The translations under genes were made by a program, and so were the position numbers. 64,000 bases of DNA. Origin: Synaphobranchus kaupii. Taxonomy: Eukaryota; Chordata; Actinopteri; Anguilliformes; Synaphobranchidae. This document shows positions 1 through 12,159 of this stretch, piece by piece. The stretch's first letter is position 1; every line of letters starts with the position of its first letter. The stretch lies in the NCBI GenBank assembly GCA_029718625.1, contig CM056387.1:39231832-39295831 (forward strand), given 5' to 3'. The notes beneath the pieces are model-generated. The model searched no databases and had not been told where the DNA came from. It saw only the letters and a list, made by a program, of their open reading frames with translations.

Positions 1-1184
1 TGTATCTAACCACAGCTCAGTGTATCTAACCACAGCTCAGTGTATCTAACCACAGCTCAGTGTATCTAACCACAGCTCAGGTGTATCTAACCACAGCTCA
101 GTGTATCTAACCACAGCTCAGGTGTATCTAACCACAGCTCAGGTGTATCTAACCACAGCTCAGTGTATCTAACCACAGCTCAGTGTATCTAACCACAACT
201 CAGGTGTATCTAACCACAGCTCAGTGTATCTAACCACAGCTCAGGTGTATCTAACCACAGCTCAGGTGTATCTAACCACAGCTCAGTGTATCTAACCACA
301 GCTCAGGTGTATCTAACCACAGCTCAGTGTATCTAACCACAGCTCAGGTGTATCTAACCACAGCTCAGGTGTATCTAACCACAGCTCAGTGTATCTAACC
401 ACAGCTCAGTGTATCTAACCACAGCTCAGTGTATCTAACCACAGCTCAGGTGTATCTAACCACAGCTCAGTGTATCTAACCACAGCTCAGTGTATCTAAC
501 CACAGCTCAGGTGTATCTAACCTCAGCTCAGTGTATCTAACCACAGCTCAGTGTATCTAACCACAGCTCAGTGTATCTAACCACAGCTCAGGTGTATCTA
601 ACCACAGCTCAGTGTATCTAACCACAGCTCAGGTGTTTCTAACCACAGCTCAGGTGTATCTAACCACAGCTCAGGTGTATCTTACCCCAGCTCAGGTGTA
701 TCTAACCTCAGCTCAGTGTATCTAACCCCAGCTCAGGTGTATCTAACCACAGCTCAGGTGTATCTAACCACAGCTCAGGTGTATCTAACCTCAGCTCAGG
801 TGTATCTAACCACAGCTCAGGTGTATCTAACCCCAGCTCAGGTGTATCTAACCACAGCTCAGGTGTATCTAACCACAGCTCAGTGTATCTAACCTCAGCT
901 CAGGTGTATCTAACCTCAGCTCAGGTGTATCTAACCTCAGCTCAGTGTATCTAACCACAGCTCAGGTGTATCTAACCACAGCTCAGGTGTATCTAACCTC
1001 AGCTCAGTGTATCTAACCACAGCTCAGTGTATCTAACCACAGCTCAGGTGTATCTAACCACAGCTCAGGTGTATCTAACCACAGCTCAGGTGTATCTAAC
1101 CACAGCTCAGTGTATCTAACCACAGCTCAGGTGTATCTAACCACAGCTCAGGTGTATCTAACCCCAGCTCAGGTGTATCTAACC
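1..1184. repeat. 20/21-bp minisatellite, continues past the left edge
   Basis: About 57 head-to-tail copies of tgtatctaaccacagctcag, with or without one extra g between units, so monomers are 20 or 21 bp. The commonest substitution is at the a of ccacag (ccacag, cctcag, ccccag). Substituted units concentrate between about 520 and 1010 and at the inner end near 1160. The array stops where a unit runs into unique sequence (aaccaatgtcaatatg). It has no coding capacity because every unit contains a TAA in one frame. Confidence 0.97.
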
Positions 1185-1352
1185 AATGTCAATATGCATG
1201 ACAGTCTCCACACAGATGGTAAAATAGAATAATCTCGTTTTTAATCCACTCACAGGAGGGGGCGGATGTACAGTCAGGGGGTTTGAAATGGACCTGGTAC
1301 CCTCCTCCATTCACTGAGACAATGACATAATTTCACTAAAACTGCCCCAGCA

Positions 1353-1355
<3 letters not shown>
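1185..1355. other. short single-copy stretch
   Basis: Unique DNA between the minisatellite and a TG microsatellite. I see no gene or regulatory site that I can support. Confidence 0.5.

Positions 1356-1412
<57 letters not shown>
1356..1412. repeat. (TG)n microsatellite
   Basis: About 28 uninterrupted TG dinucleotides. Confidence 0.97.
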
Positions 1413-1415
<3 letters not shown>

Positions 1416-1660
1416 AAAGGTCCCAGTAGAAACAGCGTACAGATGAGGGCTATTCACTTCCGCTCCTGGACTAGAGACACAGGCTGCCTCTGGGCCCCAT
1501 CATTTAACCAATCAACTCGTCTTAATGGAACCAATTAGAATTTACTCCCCATTTCTGAGAGTGCTATTGGTTGAAACAGAGGTGAAGAGTTTGCGGTTGG
1601 TCGGCCTGGAATTCTGTGGTAGAACTTGAGCCACCTGGAAGACTGCATCTGCACACGACT
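1413..1660. other. single-copy stretch, no gene seen
   Basis: Ordinary unique sequence. CCAAT-type words occur (ccaatcaact, accaatta) but without any other promoter evidence. Confidence 0.5.
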
Positions 1661-1880
1661 CTCCCTCTCTCTCTCTCTCTCTCTCTTTTTCCATCTCTCA
1701 CTTCCTCCCTCCCTCTCTCCCTCCCACAAACTCACGCCCTTTGTCAGCATTTTCCCTCTCGTTTTCTTCCCCCTCCCCGCCCTCTATCTATCCACCTTTA
1801 ATCTCCATCTCCCTGTCAGGCACTCTTCCTTTCTTTCTCTCCTGTCCTCATCACTCTCTTACCTGAGGGTCAGACTGTAA
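1661..1880. repeat. (CT)n microsatellite and pyrimidine-rich flank
   Basis: A pure CT run at about 1664-1686 followed by almost 200 bp of C/T-rich sequence (ctccctccctctctccctccc type). The short Ser/Leu-rich and Pro/Leu-rich reading frames here are by-products of composition. Confidence 0.9.
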
Positions 1881-1950
1881 CATAAGCTAAGCTGAGAAAC
1901 CCGCTATTCTATACCCTGCCGGTGTTAAATGAGTGTACAGTACAGCCCTC

Positions 1951-2810
<860 letters not shown>

Positions 2811-3844
2811 ACAAACCCCAATTCCAAAAAAAGTTGGGACAGTATGTAAAATGCACATAAAAGCAGAAAGCAGTGATTTGTAAATTCTCTTTTACATATA
2901 TTTAATTGAAAACAGTACAAAAAAAAGATATTTAATGTTTTACCTTATCTTTACCTTTATTGATTTTTGTAAATATACGCTAATTCTGAATTTGATGCCT
3001 GCAACACGATCCAAAAAATTTGGGACAGGGACAAAGAACATTCCACAGGTAAACAGGTGATGCTATCATGACTGGGTATAAAAGGATATCAAAAGACTTC
3101 ATATCTTATTTTCAGGTACTCTAACAAGCAATACTATAACCTCTCTGCATTTGAATGTATCTCGATGGGAATTGGGGGGTGGTACTAGATTAAGCTGTAA
3201 ATTACATGAGAATAGTATGGAACACATGGTTAGCTAAATGGCTGTAAGTCATCAAGAGTCTGAGGTATCAAACAAGCCTTAAACCATCACTGCTGCCAGA
3301 TATGCAGTAGATGTGGATGGATCACTTTAAGTTTCCACTTTAATGGATCACTTTGTTTCTCTTGACTCATTTTCCTATTGAACTCTATGGAAAAATAAAT
3401 CAGGAGAAGAAACCCTTCAAGTGATCCATCCATATCCACTGCCTACCTGGCAGCAGAGTGATGGTTTGATACCTCAGACCCTTGATGACTTACAGCCATT
3501 TAACCAACCATGTGTTCCATACTATTCCCCCATGAAAATAAGATATCAAGAGTCTATTGATATCCTTTTATATCCAGTCATGATGGCATCACCTGTTTAC
3601 CTGTGGAATGTTCCAAACAGGTGCTTTTTTTAACTTTCCAGTCTTTTCTTTGTCCCTGTCCCTACTTTTTTGGATCTGAATTAGCGTATATTTACAAAAA
3701 TCAATAAAGTTCATATGGCATTAAATATATTTTCTTGGTAATGTTTTCAATTAAATATATGTAAAAGAGAATTTACAAATCACTGTTTTCTGCTTTTATG
3801 TGCATATTACATACTGTCTCAACTTTTTTGGAATTGGGGTTTGT
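2811..3844. mobile_element. fold-back (palindromic) non-autonomous DNA transposon
   Basis: The element begins acaaaccccaattcc and ends with its reverse complement ggaattggggtttgt. Almost the whole 1-kb body is an inverted repeat. The left arm (2811 to about 3330) pairs with the right arm (about 3418-3844), including the words gttgggaca, gcacataaaagcagaa, tacgctaattc and ggatggatcactt, leaving a central loop of about 90 bp near 3370. The terminal sequence is a type I know as abundant in fish genomes, but I do not assign a superfamily. No transposase is encoded. The open stretch 3421-3633 lies entirely inside the right arm and is not a gene. A target-site duplication was not clear. Confidence 0.85.
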
Positions 3845-3924
3845 TGTACATTCAATGCAAACTGCTTGCAAACTTTGTGGTTTAACAAATCTAGTATGAA
3901 GAGCTAGCAAGAGCTTCAAAGCCT

Positions 3925-3985
3925 CTCTCTTTCTCCCCCTCTCTGTCTGTCTGTCCGTCTCTGTCTGTCTGTCCGTCTCCTCCAT
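3925..3985. repeat. (TCTG)n-type microsatellite
   Basis: Two blocks of ctgtctgtctgtccgtct, duplicated in tandem. Confidence 0.85.
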
Positions 3986-4141
3986 TACTCTGTTTGTGAG
4001 CCACCTGAGAGGGTGTCCTGGAATAGGCCTTGCTCTGTACACGGCCGGCCCTGATTCCTACTGACAGGTCAATGAAGAGAGCCGCATGCCACCCCCACCC
4101 CCCACTCCCGCCCCATGCCTGACTAAAGCTTCCACGCCTAC

Positions 4142-4143
<2 letters not shown>

Positions 4144-4183
<40 letters not shown>

Positions 4184-4644
4184 AACAGAAAGACAACGGA
4201 AGAGAGAGACGGAGGGAGAAGTAGAGACAGAGAGAAAGAGAGAAAAAGGGAGAGAAAGAGGCAGAGAGAGACAGAGACAAAGAGAGAGAGACAGAGAGGG
4301 AGAGAGAGAGAGACAGAGAGGGAGAGAGAGAGACAGAGACAGAGAAAGAGACAGAGAGGGAGAGAGAGAGGCAGAGAGACAGAGACAAAGAGAGAAAGAG
4401 ACAGAGAGAGAAAGAGACAGAGAGGGAGAGAGAGAGGCAGAGACAAAGAGAGAAAGAGACAGAGAGAGAAAAAGACAGAGAGGGAGAGAGAGAGGCAGAG
4501 ACAGAGAAAGAGACAGAGAGGGAGAGAGAGAGGCAGAGAGACAGAGAAAAAGAGAGAAAGAGACAGAGAGAGAAAGAGACAGAGAGGGAGAGAGAGAGGC
4601 AGAGACAAAGAGAGAAAGAGACAGAGAGGGAGAGAGGCAGAGAA

Positions 4645-4676
<32 letters not shown>

Positions 4677-4678
4677 AG
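4144..4678. repeat. GA-rich purine array
   Basis: About 535 bp made of GAGAGA, GACAGAGA and GAAAGAGA modules with a loose higher-order pattern (blocks ending gggagagagagaggcagag recur). The top strand is almost pure purine, which explains the Arg/Glu-rich frames of 227-260 codons on the plus strand and the Ser/Leu-rich frames on the minus strand. None is a gene. Confidence 0.95.
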
Positions 4679-5277
4679 CCTGGACTGTTTGTGTGTGCAC
4701 CGCTCCCCACTCCTCCATGTGACAGCTCAGTCACATGTGCTCTGCACGACGAGAGCTATCAGCTCAGCGCAAAACCACAGGACCGACCCTCCAGAAATGG
4801 AGGCGAGAAAACGAGAGAACGTTAGAGCTCTAACCGACGGAGCGTTTGGGGGGGATGGGGGGCTCTAAGGAAGCAGAGGCATTAGTGGTTTTTTCAGCAC
4901 AGGACTCGGTTTAAGAGAGGCTTTGTTTTGGGGTTCTGCGCCCCAAAATGATTGCTTTTGCACCGGGCTGAGGGAAAGACGATGCCGCGAGACGTTCTTA
5001 TCAACGGCGGCGAGTCTTTAAGGGGCAAATGGCCGCTCAGTCCCCGTAGCTACAGGAGAGTGACATGCGGTTGGCACCCCCGCCTCCCTCGCTCGCCCTT
5101 GACCCGACGCGGTTCAAAAGGGGTCGCCGGGTCCCCACAAGGTCACTCTGCAAACTTATTTTTTAGGAACCTCAATCAGAAAAGGGCCGGACGCACTCCG
5201 GTGTTCTACAGGGCGTCCCGGGGTCACCCGTGCACCGTCTCAGAAGAGGCAGAACGCTTGAGGTAGGGTCACCCCAA
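4679..5277. other. single-copy stretch, no gene supported
   Basis: Moderately GC-rich unique sequence. An open frame of about 104 codons at 4952-5266 has no recognisable domain and runs up to the SINE boundary, so I treat it as chance. Confidence 0.45.
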
Positions 5278-5823
5278 ATAATACCTTACATTTATATAGC
5301 GCCTTTCTCGATACTCAAGGCGCTTAAGATGATGAGGGGGAAACTCGCCTCTACCACCACCGATGTGTAGCACCCACCTGGGTGATGCAGCGGCAGCCAT
5401 TTTGCGCCAGAATGCTCACCACACATCGGCTGAGGTGGAGAGGGAGAGAATGATTATTAGCCAATTAAACTGGGGGATGATTAGGTGGCAGATTGAAAGA
5501 GCCAGGTTGGGAATTTAGCCAGGACACCGAGAAAACCCCTACTCTTTGCAATAAGTGTCATGGGATCTTTAATGACCACAGTGAGTCAGGACCTCGGATT
5601 CACGTCTAACCCGAAGGACGGTGTCTCCTACAGCACGGTGTCCCCATCACTGCACTGGGGCATTGGGATTTATTTGACCAGGGGGAGGATTGCCCCCTAC
5701 TGGTCCACCAACACCACTTCCAGCAGCAACTTAGTTTTCCCAGGGGGTCTTCCATCCAAGTACTAACCAAGCCCACACCTGCTTAGCTTCAGCAGCAGAT
5801 TGCATGGTGGAATGGCTGCTGGC
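5278..5823 (-). mobile_element. 5S-rRNA-derived SINE (SINE3 type), minus strand
   Basis: Read on the minus strand, the element starts at 5823 with a degraded 5S rRNA sequence. The words gaagctaagcagg, ggttagtacttggatgg and gaccccctggga match the second half of 5S rRNA, which holds the internal RNA polymerase III control region. A central domain follows, including the tggctaaattcccaacctgg and taattggctaat words seen in other fish SINEs. The 3' end has the LINE-like tail gcgctatataaatg. The 5' part of the 5S head (about 5780-5823) is diverged and shortened, so the copy is probably silent. This architecture is that of the SINE3 (5S-headed) class. I saw no clear target duplication. The open frame 5560-5766 is antisense to the SINE and not a gene. 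Confidence 0.85.
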
Positions 5824-7319
5824 GGCCCTCAGTCTAAATGAAGAGGACGCTGTCGGACCTGGTCACCGGGCCCACCGTGGTCAACACTCAAGTCGCCAGC
5901 ACCTCTAACGTAAAAAAAACGTCATCCGTTGACCTCTTCGCCTCTTCGTTTGGCGAATGCAGCCTGAATCTGGCCCTCAGTCTATAAAAGCACATGCAAA
6001 GTACAAATGAAAACCGATATGCATAATTGACGGGAGCCAATTGAGAACACATGGAGAGAATGTGGCCTGAGCAGGTTTATCGTATGACGGCAGAATTCTC
6101 CGCGCCTAAACAGCAGAAGAGTTCATTAACCTTGCGGCCCCCCTATCCCCTTTTATTTTGGTGTCAAATGAATGTTGATAGGTCGGGAAGGCATTCAAAC
6201 CTAGAAACCAGTTCCTGGGAAGCACAACTCAAGGGAGTGGTAACCGAGCTCCTCGGAGCATTTGACATCTTAGCCGAGCCGTTTACATTGCGGGTACCGA
6301 CCCGCCTGTCCTTGAACGGCCCCCACCCCCCCCCACCCCATTTTGCGACTGCCATTTTGGATCTGGAACGATGGTCAGAGTGATAGGAAATGGAAGGGAC
6401 TGTCTGTAACCTGGTGAAATCCTTTTTTTTTTTTTTATGTCATCCCTCCACAAGTGTTGGAGAGGGATACACAAATGTCTGGGTGGAAACACCGAAAGAC
6501 AAATCTTAAACATCCTACGTGAAACTTGCCACATAAGCATCCGGCATAGGCTCGATTTTTTTTGTTAATCAGCGTTCCACAAGCTCAGTGGTCATTTAGG
6601 GTCATGTGATGAACCCCCCCCCCTGCCCCCCCGTCTCGCTGTCCCCCAACCCTCCTTCCTGCACGGCAACTTGGAGGGGTTGCCGTGACAGCAACCGCAT
6701 AGGCTTGCGAGAGAGCAAAAACACACCCAACAGAGCAAGTGTGAGCCTAGCCCTGTCCCATGATTCCACAGTGGGCTCCAATTGCAGCAAGGTCTACTGG
6801 CAGCACCAGCTACACCGGTGCCCCCTGGTCTACAGGACAAGTAGAAAGGCTCTGGGCCCAGTTCCGCAGACGCAGACCGCCGTCCCGCGCAGTGGCAGAG
6901 GAAGGCGTCTGAAGAGAAGGCCCCGCATGGCTGAGAGTCCCAGAGCCAGAGGCAGGCTCTCTCCGCTTGGGTTCGAGGAAAGCACGGACACCTCCGCGCC
7001 ACTCGCCGTCCCTCCCGCTCCGCCACGTCTCCGGAACCTTCTCGCTGTCAGCGCTCATTTCCGAAGCAAAAAGTGGAAATTGGCAGTGACAGCGGTGGCC
7101 TATGCGGAGCGTAATTTGTCCGACGAGACTCCAAAGGATCCCATGACAGGCGCTAATAGACTCGGCGGCGGTCGGCCGTTAGCGGCGAGCCCCTCACGGA
7201 ATAAACACGCTTAAGAACCACGGCGCTGGCAACAGCCTGTTCACAGAGTCCACAGGCTACTGAGGAGCCAATCACGGAGCTCCCCATCTACTCATCCATA
7301 TAGTGTGGCGCCTTATAGT
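5824..7319. other. single-copy GC-moderate region, no gene supported
   Basis: Unique sequence with a T15-type run near 6423 and C-runs near 6322 and 6613. The longest open frame (6606-7214, 202 codons) starts in a poly-C run, codes for low-complexity Pro/Ser/Arg-rich sequence with no domain I recognise, and is overlapped by open frames on the other strand. I regard it as composition-driven. The segment 5980-6060 is AT-rich and could be regulatory, but nothing specific is visible. Confidence 0.45.
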
Positions 7320-7534
7320 GCGGCAGTGTGCTGTAATGGTTGGGGCACTGGGCTTGTAACCTAAAGGTTGCAGGTTCGATTCCAGGACACTGCTGTTGTA
7401 CCCTTGAGCAAGGTGCTTAACCTGAATTGCTTCAGTAAAATGTCCGGCTGTATAAATGGGTTTACTATGTAAATAATGAGTTGTGTGAGTCGCTCAGGAT
7501 AAGAGCGTCTGCTAAATGCCTGTAATGTAATGTA
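7320..7534 (+). mobile_element. tRNA-headed SINE with TGTAA (UnaL2/V-SINE type) tail
   Basis: The tRNA-like head has an A-box-like tgtaatggttggggcactgg and a perfect B-box-type aggttcgattcca. The middle part contains cttgagcaaggtgcttaacct. The 3' domain cgctcaggataagagcgtctgctaaatg (shortened here: ggataagagcgtctgct) precedes a TGTAA TGTAA repeat. That 3' domain is the sequence shared by V-SINEs and the eel LINE UnaL2, used for retrotransposition by the LINE reverse transcriptase. A second, younger copy lies at 59060-59299. No clean target duplication was found, which suggests an older insertion. Confidence 0.9.
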
Positions 7535-9040
7535 GTCATCTTATCCCTGTACATCTAACGACACACACACTTCAATACCATTTTTTTAAAAATGGGAATG
7601 TACAGCTCTCAACCCAAAGCCTATCATCCGGCAGGAAATACCTTTAGGAAAACAAAACAACATGGGGCGGAGATTCAGGCACAGCCAGCCAATCACGAAT
7701 CGTGTCCAGATCCTCCAATTCAGCGGATCACAGAAAATAGCCGTTGAATGTTGACGAGTAACTCAAACAACTCATCGCCTAGTAGCGCACTGATCCCCGT
7801 TTACCTAACAATTAAGTTAGTGAGGTCTAGAACGTATAATTAAGTGGATTTAATGAGACCACTTGGATTCAATTGGCCAAACATGCTAATATAGTGCACA
7901 ACATTAAAGGCAGCACACACACTGCTCAGTCTTGGAAACATGAATGCAAAGAGATGTGGGTTGATTCAAACAATAAAATCCAAAATAAGGCATTTGAAGC
8001 TATCGTGCTAACACAAATGACGCTATCGTGCTAACGATCCTGGATTAGCCAGGTCAGAGCTATCGGAATGAGAGAGGAAACTAAACTGTATGGGTATGCT
8101 CTAACACAGCGGGGGCGTGAATCGTAGCAGATAAGAGAGGGCAAAGTGTGCCAGTTCAGCGGCGTTGTTTATCTAAGCCTTCAGGTTGGTTCAGGTTGTC
8201 TCTGCCAGGTTGAGAGAAAGCAATAGCGGGGCGTGGCGCCTGGCAACTGTCCCTACGGAAACGGAAGCTTTGCACTGTGCCAGCACGTGGAGCTCCGCGA
8301 CCTGCTGCCGCACGGAACTCCGGCTGCCTGTCACCCTCAACGAAGGCGGTGAGGCGTGGCGAGGCGCGGCAACGGGGTTGCCCTGACGGACTTCTCCTGC
8401 TGCCCCTGACAGTAGCGACACATAGCTTCTCCCTTTCCGTACAACTCCCTCCGTTTTGTTTCACGGGTTTTCCTGGCAGGCCTTTTTCAACGCAGTCCAG
8501 GAAACCGTTAACGTGCTATCGCTGTTTGCTGTTTTTTTTTCGTTCCCTGTTTTTCCTGGAATTTTATTCAGTGCTGCTCCGGCTATTTCTATGCTTGCTT
8601 CATTATAAAGGTGCAACAGCTCTGAGGCAGGAAATGGCCTGGACCGTGGCCCAAGAACTCAAACAGTGCAAGGTATGACTCCTGTTCCCACTTGCCAAAA
8701 AAAAGATGGGGGTTTAATCCTGAAAAAAAAACAAAAAAACCTACACTGGATGTTTAAAGATCATTCATGAAGATTTATGAGTTTTTTTATTTCAAAACAC
8801 TTCCAGGCTAACTGAAAGGCATTCCCACTAACCAAATATGACTTTTTTTTCCAGACGGGGAAACAAGCCAGCTTAACAGGCAGACAGCAGGACACTCAGG
8901 GTGTGAGAGCATTTGGACGAGCGCTCTAGAGCAGGAGATGGGAGGAGCGGCGGGTTTTATTGAACACTGAGGCTCCGCGGTTTCTCCCGCATGCCGCTCC
9001 CCCTTGTCTCTCGCCCAGGGTGATGATGGTCGAGTGCAGC
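7535..9040. other. single-copy region, no gene supported
   Basis: Unique sequence, locally CpG-richer at about 8150-8480. A 133-codon open frame (8277-8678) ends just after an aag/gtatga junction at about 8671, which resembles a splice donor. I cannot match the peptide to a family, and the frame is overlapped by open frames on the other strand. Confidence 0.4.
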
Positions 9041-9455
9041 GTAAGGGGGGGGGGGGGGGGGCGCAGGCCGGAGCTCACCATAAGCCCCGCTCCCTTTAGC
9101 GGCCCCGCCCACTTCGGAAGCCGCCCGTTCGGACTCGGTCGGGTTTTTTTTTTTTACGTGCGCTGAGCGGCCACCATGCCGCGGTGCGGCGCACAGTGTG
9201 TGGCCCGTATCCCCCACCCCCACACCCCACACCCCCCACCCCCCGCCTGACTCCCTCCTAAACGGGACGGATGTCAACATGAATCATGGCTCACTTTGTT
9301 TGGGTTGGTGCTGTTTTTGTTTTGGTAAGAAGGGCAATGAGAGATGGGGGCATTATGCAGAGGTGGAGGCCCTGGGAGGAGGCTGGAGAGGGTGGGGAGG
9401 CGTGGACACGGCCCAGTACCCTGGATATAACATGGGGGGGGGGGGGGGGGTTTGG
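9041..9455. repeat. G-tract cluster (G17 and G17) with a C/A-rich stretch
   Basis: Two uninterrupted guanine tracts of 17 nt at 9045-9061 and 9434-9450. Between them lie a cytosine-rich block (about 9210-9246, ccccca and caccc repeats) and a G-rich stretch (9360-9410). No gene is present. Confidence 0.9.
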
Positions 9456-11015
9456 AGCGTGCTGTGGCAGTTCTTCACACACCAAATATGGCATCCACAT
9501 GGTGGCAGTTTAATAGTTCTTTAACTTCAATAGTTACTTTATTTCATACACAGCATACACCACAGGTGTCTAAAACGATTGCTTATGATTATGAGTATTA
9601 TTAATTGGGGGGGGGGCACAATTCGTTAGCCTGGGGACTACAATTTTTCTGTCCTGGTCCAAACTGTGCTGTATCGAAGCCCAGCGTACTACCAGTACAT
9701 TCTTCCTGGCCCTGGATGGACAGGGTTATATCTGACTGGTGGAGATTACAAGTAATGTCTGTTGGGTGACCTTCAGTTGGTTCTCCTTGATTAGATAAGC
9801 AGGAGGGCGTTTCTAGGCTGCACTAAGCGCTTTTACAGAACTGCAGAGCCCCAGAATGTTTGAAATTCCACTTCTTTAACTAAGGTTAGCTCAGGCGCGC
9901 CTGCAGCTTGAATACACCACCTGACGAATGCCTACAGAATGATTATCGTTAGCAATAAGGAAATAGAAACCATATATTACACAAACACCTCTTCTCACCA
10001 CACGAAACATCTTAAATGTACCTCGACAAATCGAAATCTCTCTTATCTCGCGCAAGCTATATGTATAAGATTGGTGCTTTTCATGATAATATCGCTATTT
10101 TGTAAAATGAATGAAATGTCACTTAGCTAGTTTTTCGAACCCGTACTTTTTCAGATAACATAAGCTAGTTGAGTTTACGGCACAGGTCTACCAGGTCGAT
10201 GGCTGCTGGAACAGCTCTTAGCAGGTTGTCCTGCCACGTAATGTAAAGTTGATGGCAATCTTGATAAAAAACATGGAGCCGGCTCACGTCTAAAATACCC
10301 TGGGAGATCACACATTGTGAACAGCATTGAGCAACCAGAGCGTTCAGGAAAATGTACTAATTTTATCGTTCAGAGAATACGAATGAAAATACAGGGTATG
10401 TTTGGGGTAATTTCTTTAGGGTAATTTCTTTAAACTTTTAAATCACATTTTCTGATTTTAGAAAACTGCTAATTTCTGTGCAATTATTTTGTCAATACAG
10501 TAAATACAAATCTCAGCAAATAAAATATAGCATAAACAATGGGGTAAGTTCGTAAAATAATTTTGTGTTCAAACGGCACAGATTATATCTGTATTCCTGT
10601 ACACCAGTATTCATTTGGGTGAAAAACTGTCAAAAATTGGACTGGGCTAACAGGTTTGCTTGGTAGCACATAGTACATACATACATACAAGATTTGCCCA
10701 CCCCTATAATATTCATATTTTTATTAGAAACACTGCATAAGATATATAAGACATAGGCCGATAAAATAACATTATAAGATTAGTATTACAGCATTACAGT
10801 ACAGAGGAAAAGTTCTAGTGGCATTATTGTGTGATAGCAGGCAGTGTAGCAGTACAGTCTACAGGCAGTCTAAGTGCGTTATCGGGGGGCGCGCGTTATC
10901 GGGGGGCGCGCGTTATTGGGCGGCTCATGGCTCAATAGCGGTGGTCTGGAGCCATTTATTTGGTGCTGCTCTGCAACAAAATCCCCCGCTCACAACACAT
11001 CACATCCTGTCCACC
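9456..11015. other. AT-rich single-copy region
   Basis: Mostly AT-rich unique sequence without a recognisable gene. The only short repeat is catacatacatac near 10677. A 13-bp word (ggggggcgcgcgt) is repeated at about 10883 and 10902. Confidence 0.5.
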
Positions 11016-11108
11016 CCCCCCCCCCCGGGTACCTGGGGCCCGGGGGCAGCTCTTCACAAACCACCACCGGCATGGACCGCCCCCCCACCCAGCCCCCCCC
11101 CCCCCCCA
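11016..11108. repeat. C-tract cluster
   Basis: Two long cytosine tracts (about 11016-11026 and 11095-11107) flank a CCCGGG-rich stretch. The proline-rich open frames over this segment come from these tracts. Confidence 0.85.
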
Positions 11109-11149
11109 GCCTGGGGGTGGGCAAATTCAATAAAGGGCCTTCTCTATTG

Positions 11150-11460
11150 CCCTAATCTACAGCAGCTCCACCATCTGAACTCTGTAATTACGAGCTCTTC
11201 TGCGGTGGCGACTTTAAACCTCATCCCTCATGCTGCTACTGTTGCTGCTGCTGCGTGGCCCCGCAGGATGATGACGCAAAGCATTTTGGGAGTTTTAATT
11301 GACTATGAAAAGACAAAACATGCAATTAATCACTTAGGGCATAATTGACTCCCAAATTGTGTATATGCAGTTACTGTGAAATGTAGCATACATTTCTCCC
11401 TGCTTCATTAGAATATGAATGTCAAGATCTGCTGTGCACTGAATTTATAAAAGAGATAAG
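11150..11460. other. candidate conserved non-coding element
   Basis: About 300 bp of non-repetitive sequence with balanced composition and several homeodomain-core-like words (taattac, ttaattgac, gcaattaatc, aattgact, cattagaa). It resembles vertebrate conserved non-coding elements in texture only. Conservation cannot be judged from one genome. Confidence 0.2.
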
Positions 11461-11467
11461 CCCTGCG

Positions 11468-11545
11468 TGAGAGAGAGAGAGAGAGAGAGAGGGGGAGAGA
11501 GAGAGAGTGAGAGAGAGAGAGAGAGAATTTTTTTTTTTGAATTTT

Positions 11546-11588
<43 letters not shown>

Positions 11589-11608
11589 GAGAGAGAGGGG
11601 GAGAGAGA

Positions 11609-11668
<60 letters not shown>
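11468..11668. repeat. (GA)n microsatellite, interrupted
   Basis: Two GA blocks separated by a short T-rich interruption at about 11527-11550. The second half contains a long pure GA run. Confidence 0.96.
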
Positions 11669-11670
<2 letters not shown>

Positions 11671-12159
11671 ATTTAATTTGGGCTGTAATGCAGTGCTAAC
11701 TTTGGGCAAAATCGCACCTTTGGCAGTAAACATGAGGTGGAATGGGGTCAGGGGTCAGGGGTCAGAGTGGGGCACTTAGCCGGGAGCGGCATGCTGACGG
11801 GCGGGAGGAGAGGGTGGATTCGGGCGCTGGGGCCGAGCAGACCCCAGGACGTATGGGGCGACAGCCACACAGGGGGAGAGCCGCGGGTGATTTAGGCTTT
11901 CTGAACACGAGCCAAGATTCCAGGAACACAGCGAAAGAAACAGTGAGCCAGAAAACCCAGGCGAGCCGGCAAAAAAAAAAACAGGTACAGAGGTCTGGGG
12001 AACGGAGAGTTTGGATAGGGGAGGGTCCAGACTCCTCTCCAGAACACTGACTGCGGAGAGGATCCGGTCCAAACACTGAAGTGAAGCCCTGTGCGCCAAA
12101 AATGAGGTAAACAAGATTGTAAACTAGGGTTACAGAACAGTTAAATGACCCGGAGTCAG
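11669..12159. other. single-copy stretch, no gene supported
   Basis: Unique sequence with a triplicated ggtcagg word at about 11748-11765 and an A11 run near 11972. Overlapping open frames of 100-160 codons occur on both strands and have no recognisable domain. Confidence 0.45.

Noticed and set aside
1..1184. CRISPR-like array
   Set aside because: Units are directly adjacent with no spacers, and the window is vertebrate. It is a minisatellite.
3891..4868. Arg/Glu-rich and Ser/Leu-rich frames of up to 275 codons
   Set aside because: They come from a nearly pure purine/pyrimidine array.
5738..5823. 5S rRNA gene
   Set aside because: Only part of 5S is present, it is diverged, and it is fused to SINE body and tail sequence.
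6606..7214. 202-codon frame in single-copy DNA
   Set aside because: It starts in a C-run, has low-complexity Pro/Ser/Arg content, no recognised domain, and overlaps several frames on the other strand.
7320..7400. tRNA gene
   Set aside because: The A- and B-box-like words belong to a SINE head. The sequence does not fold as a full cloverleaf with an acceptor stem and continues into a SINE body.
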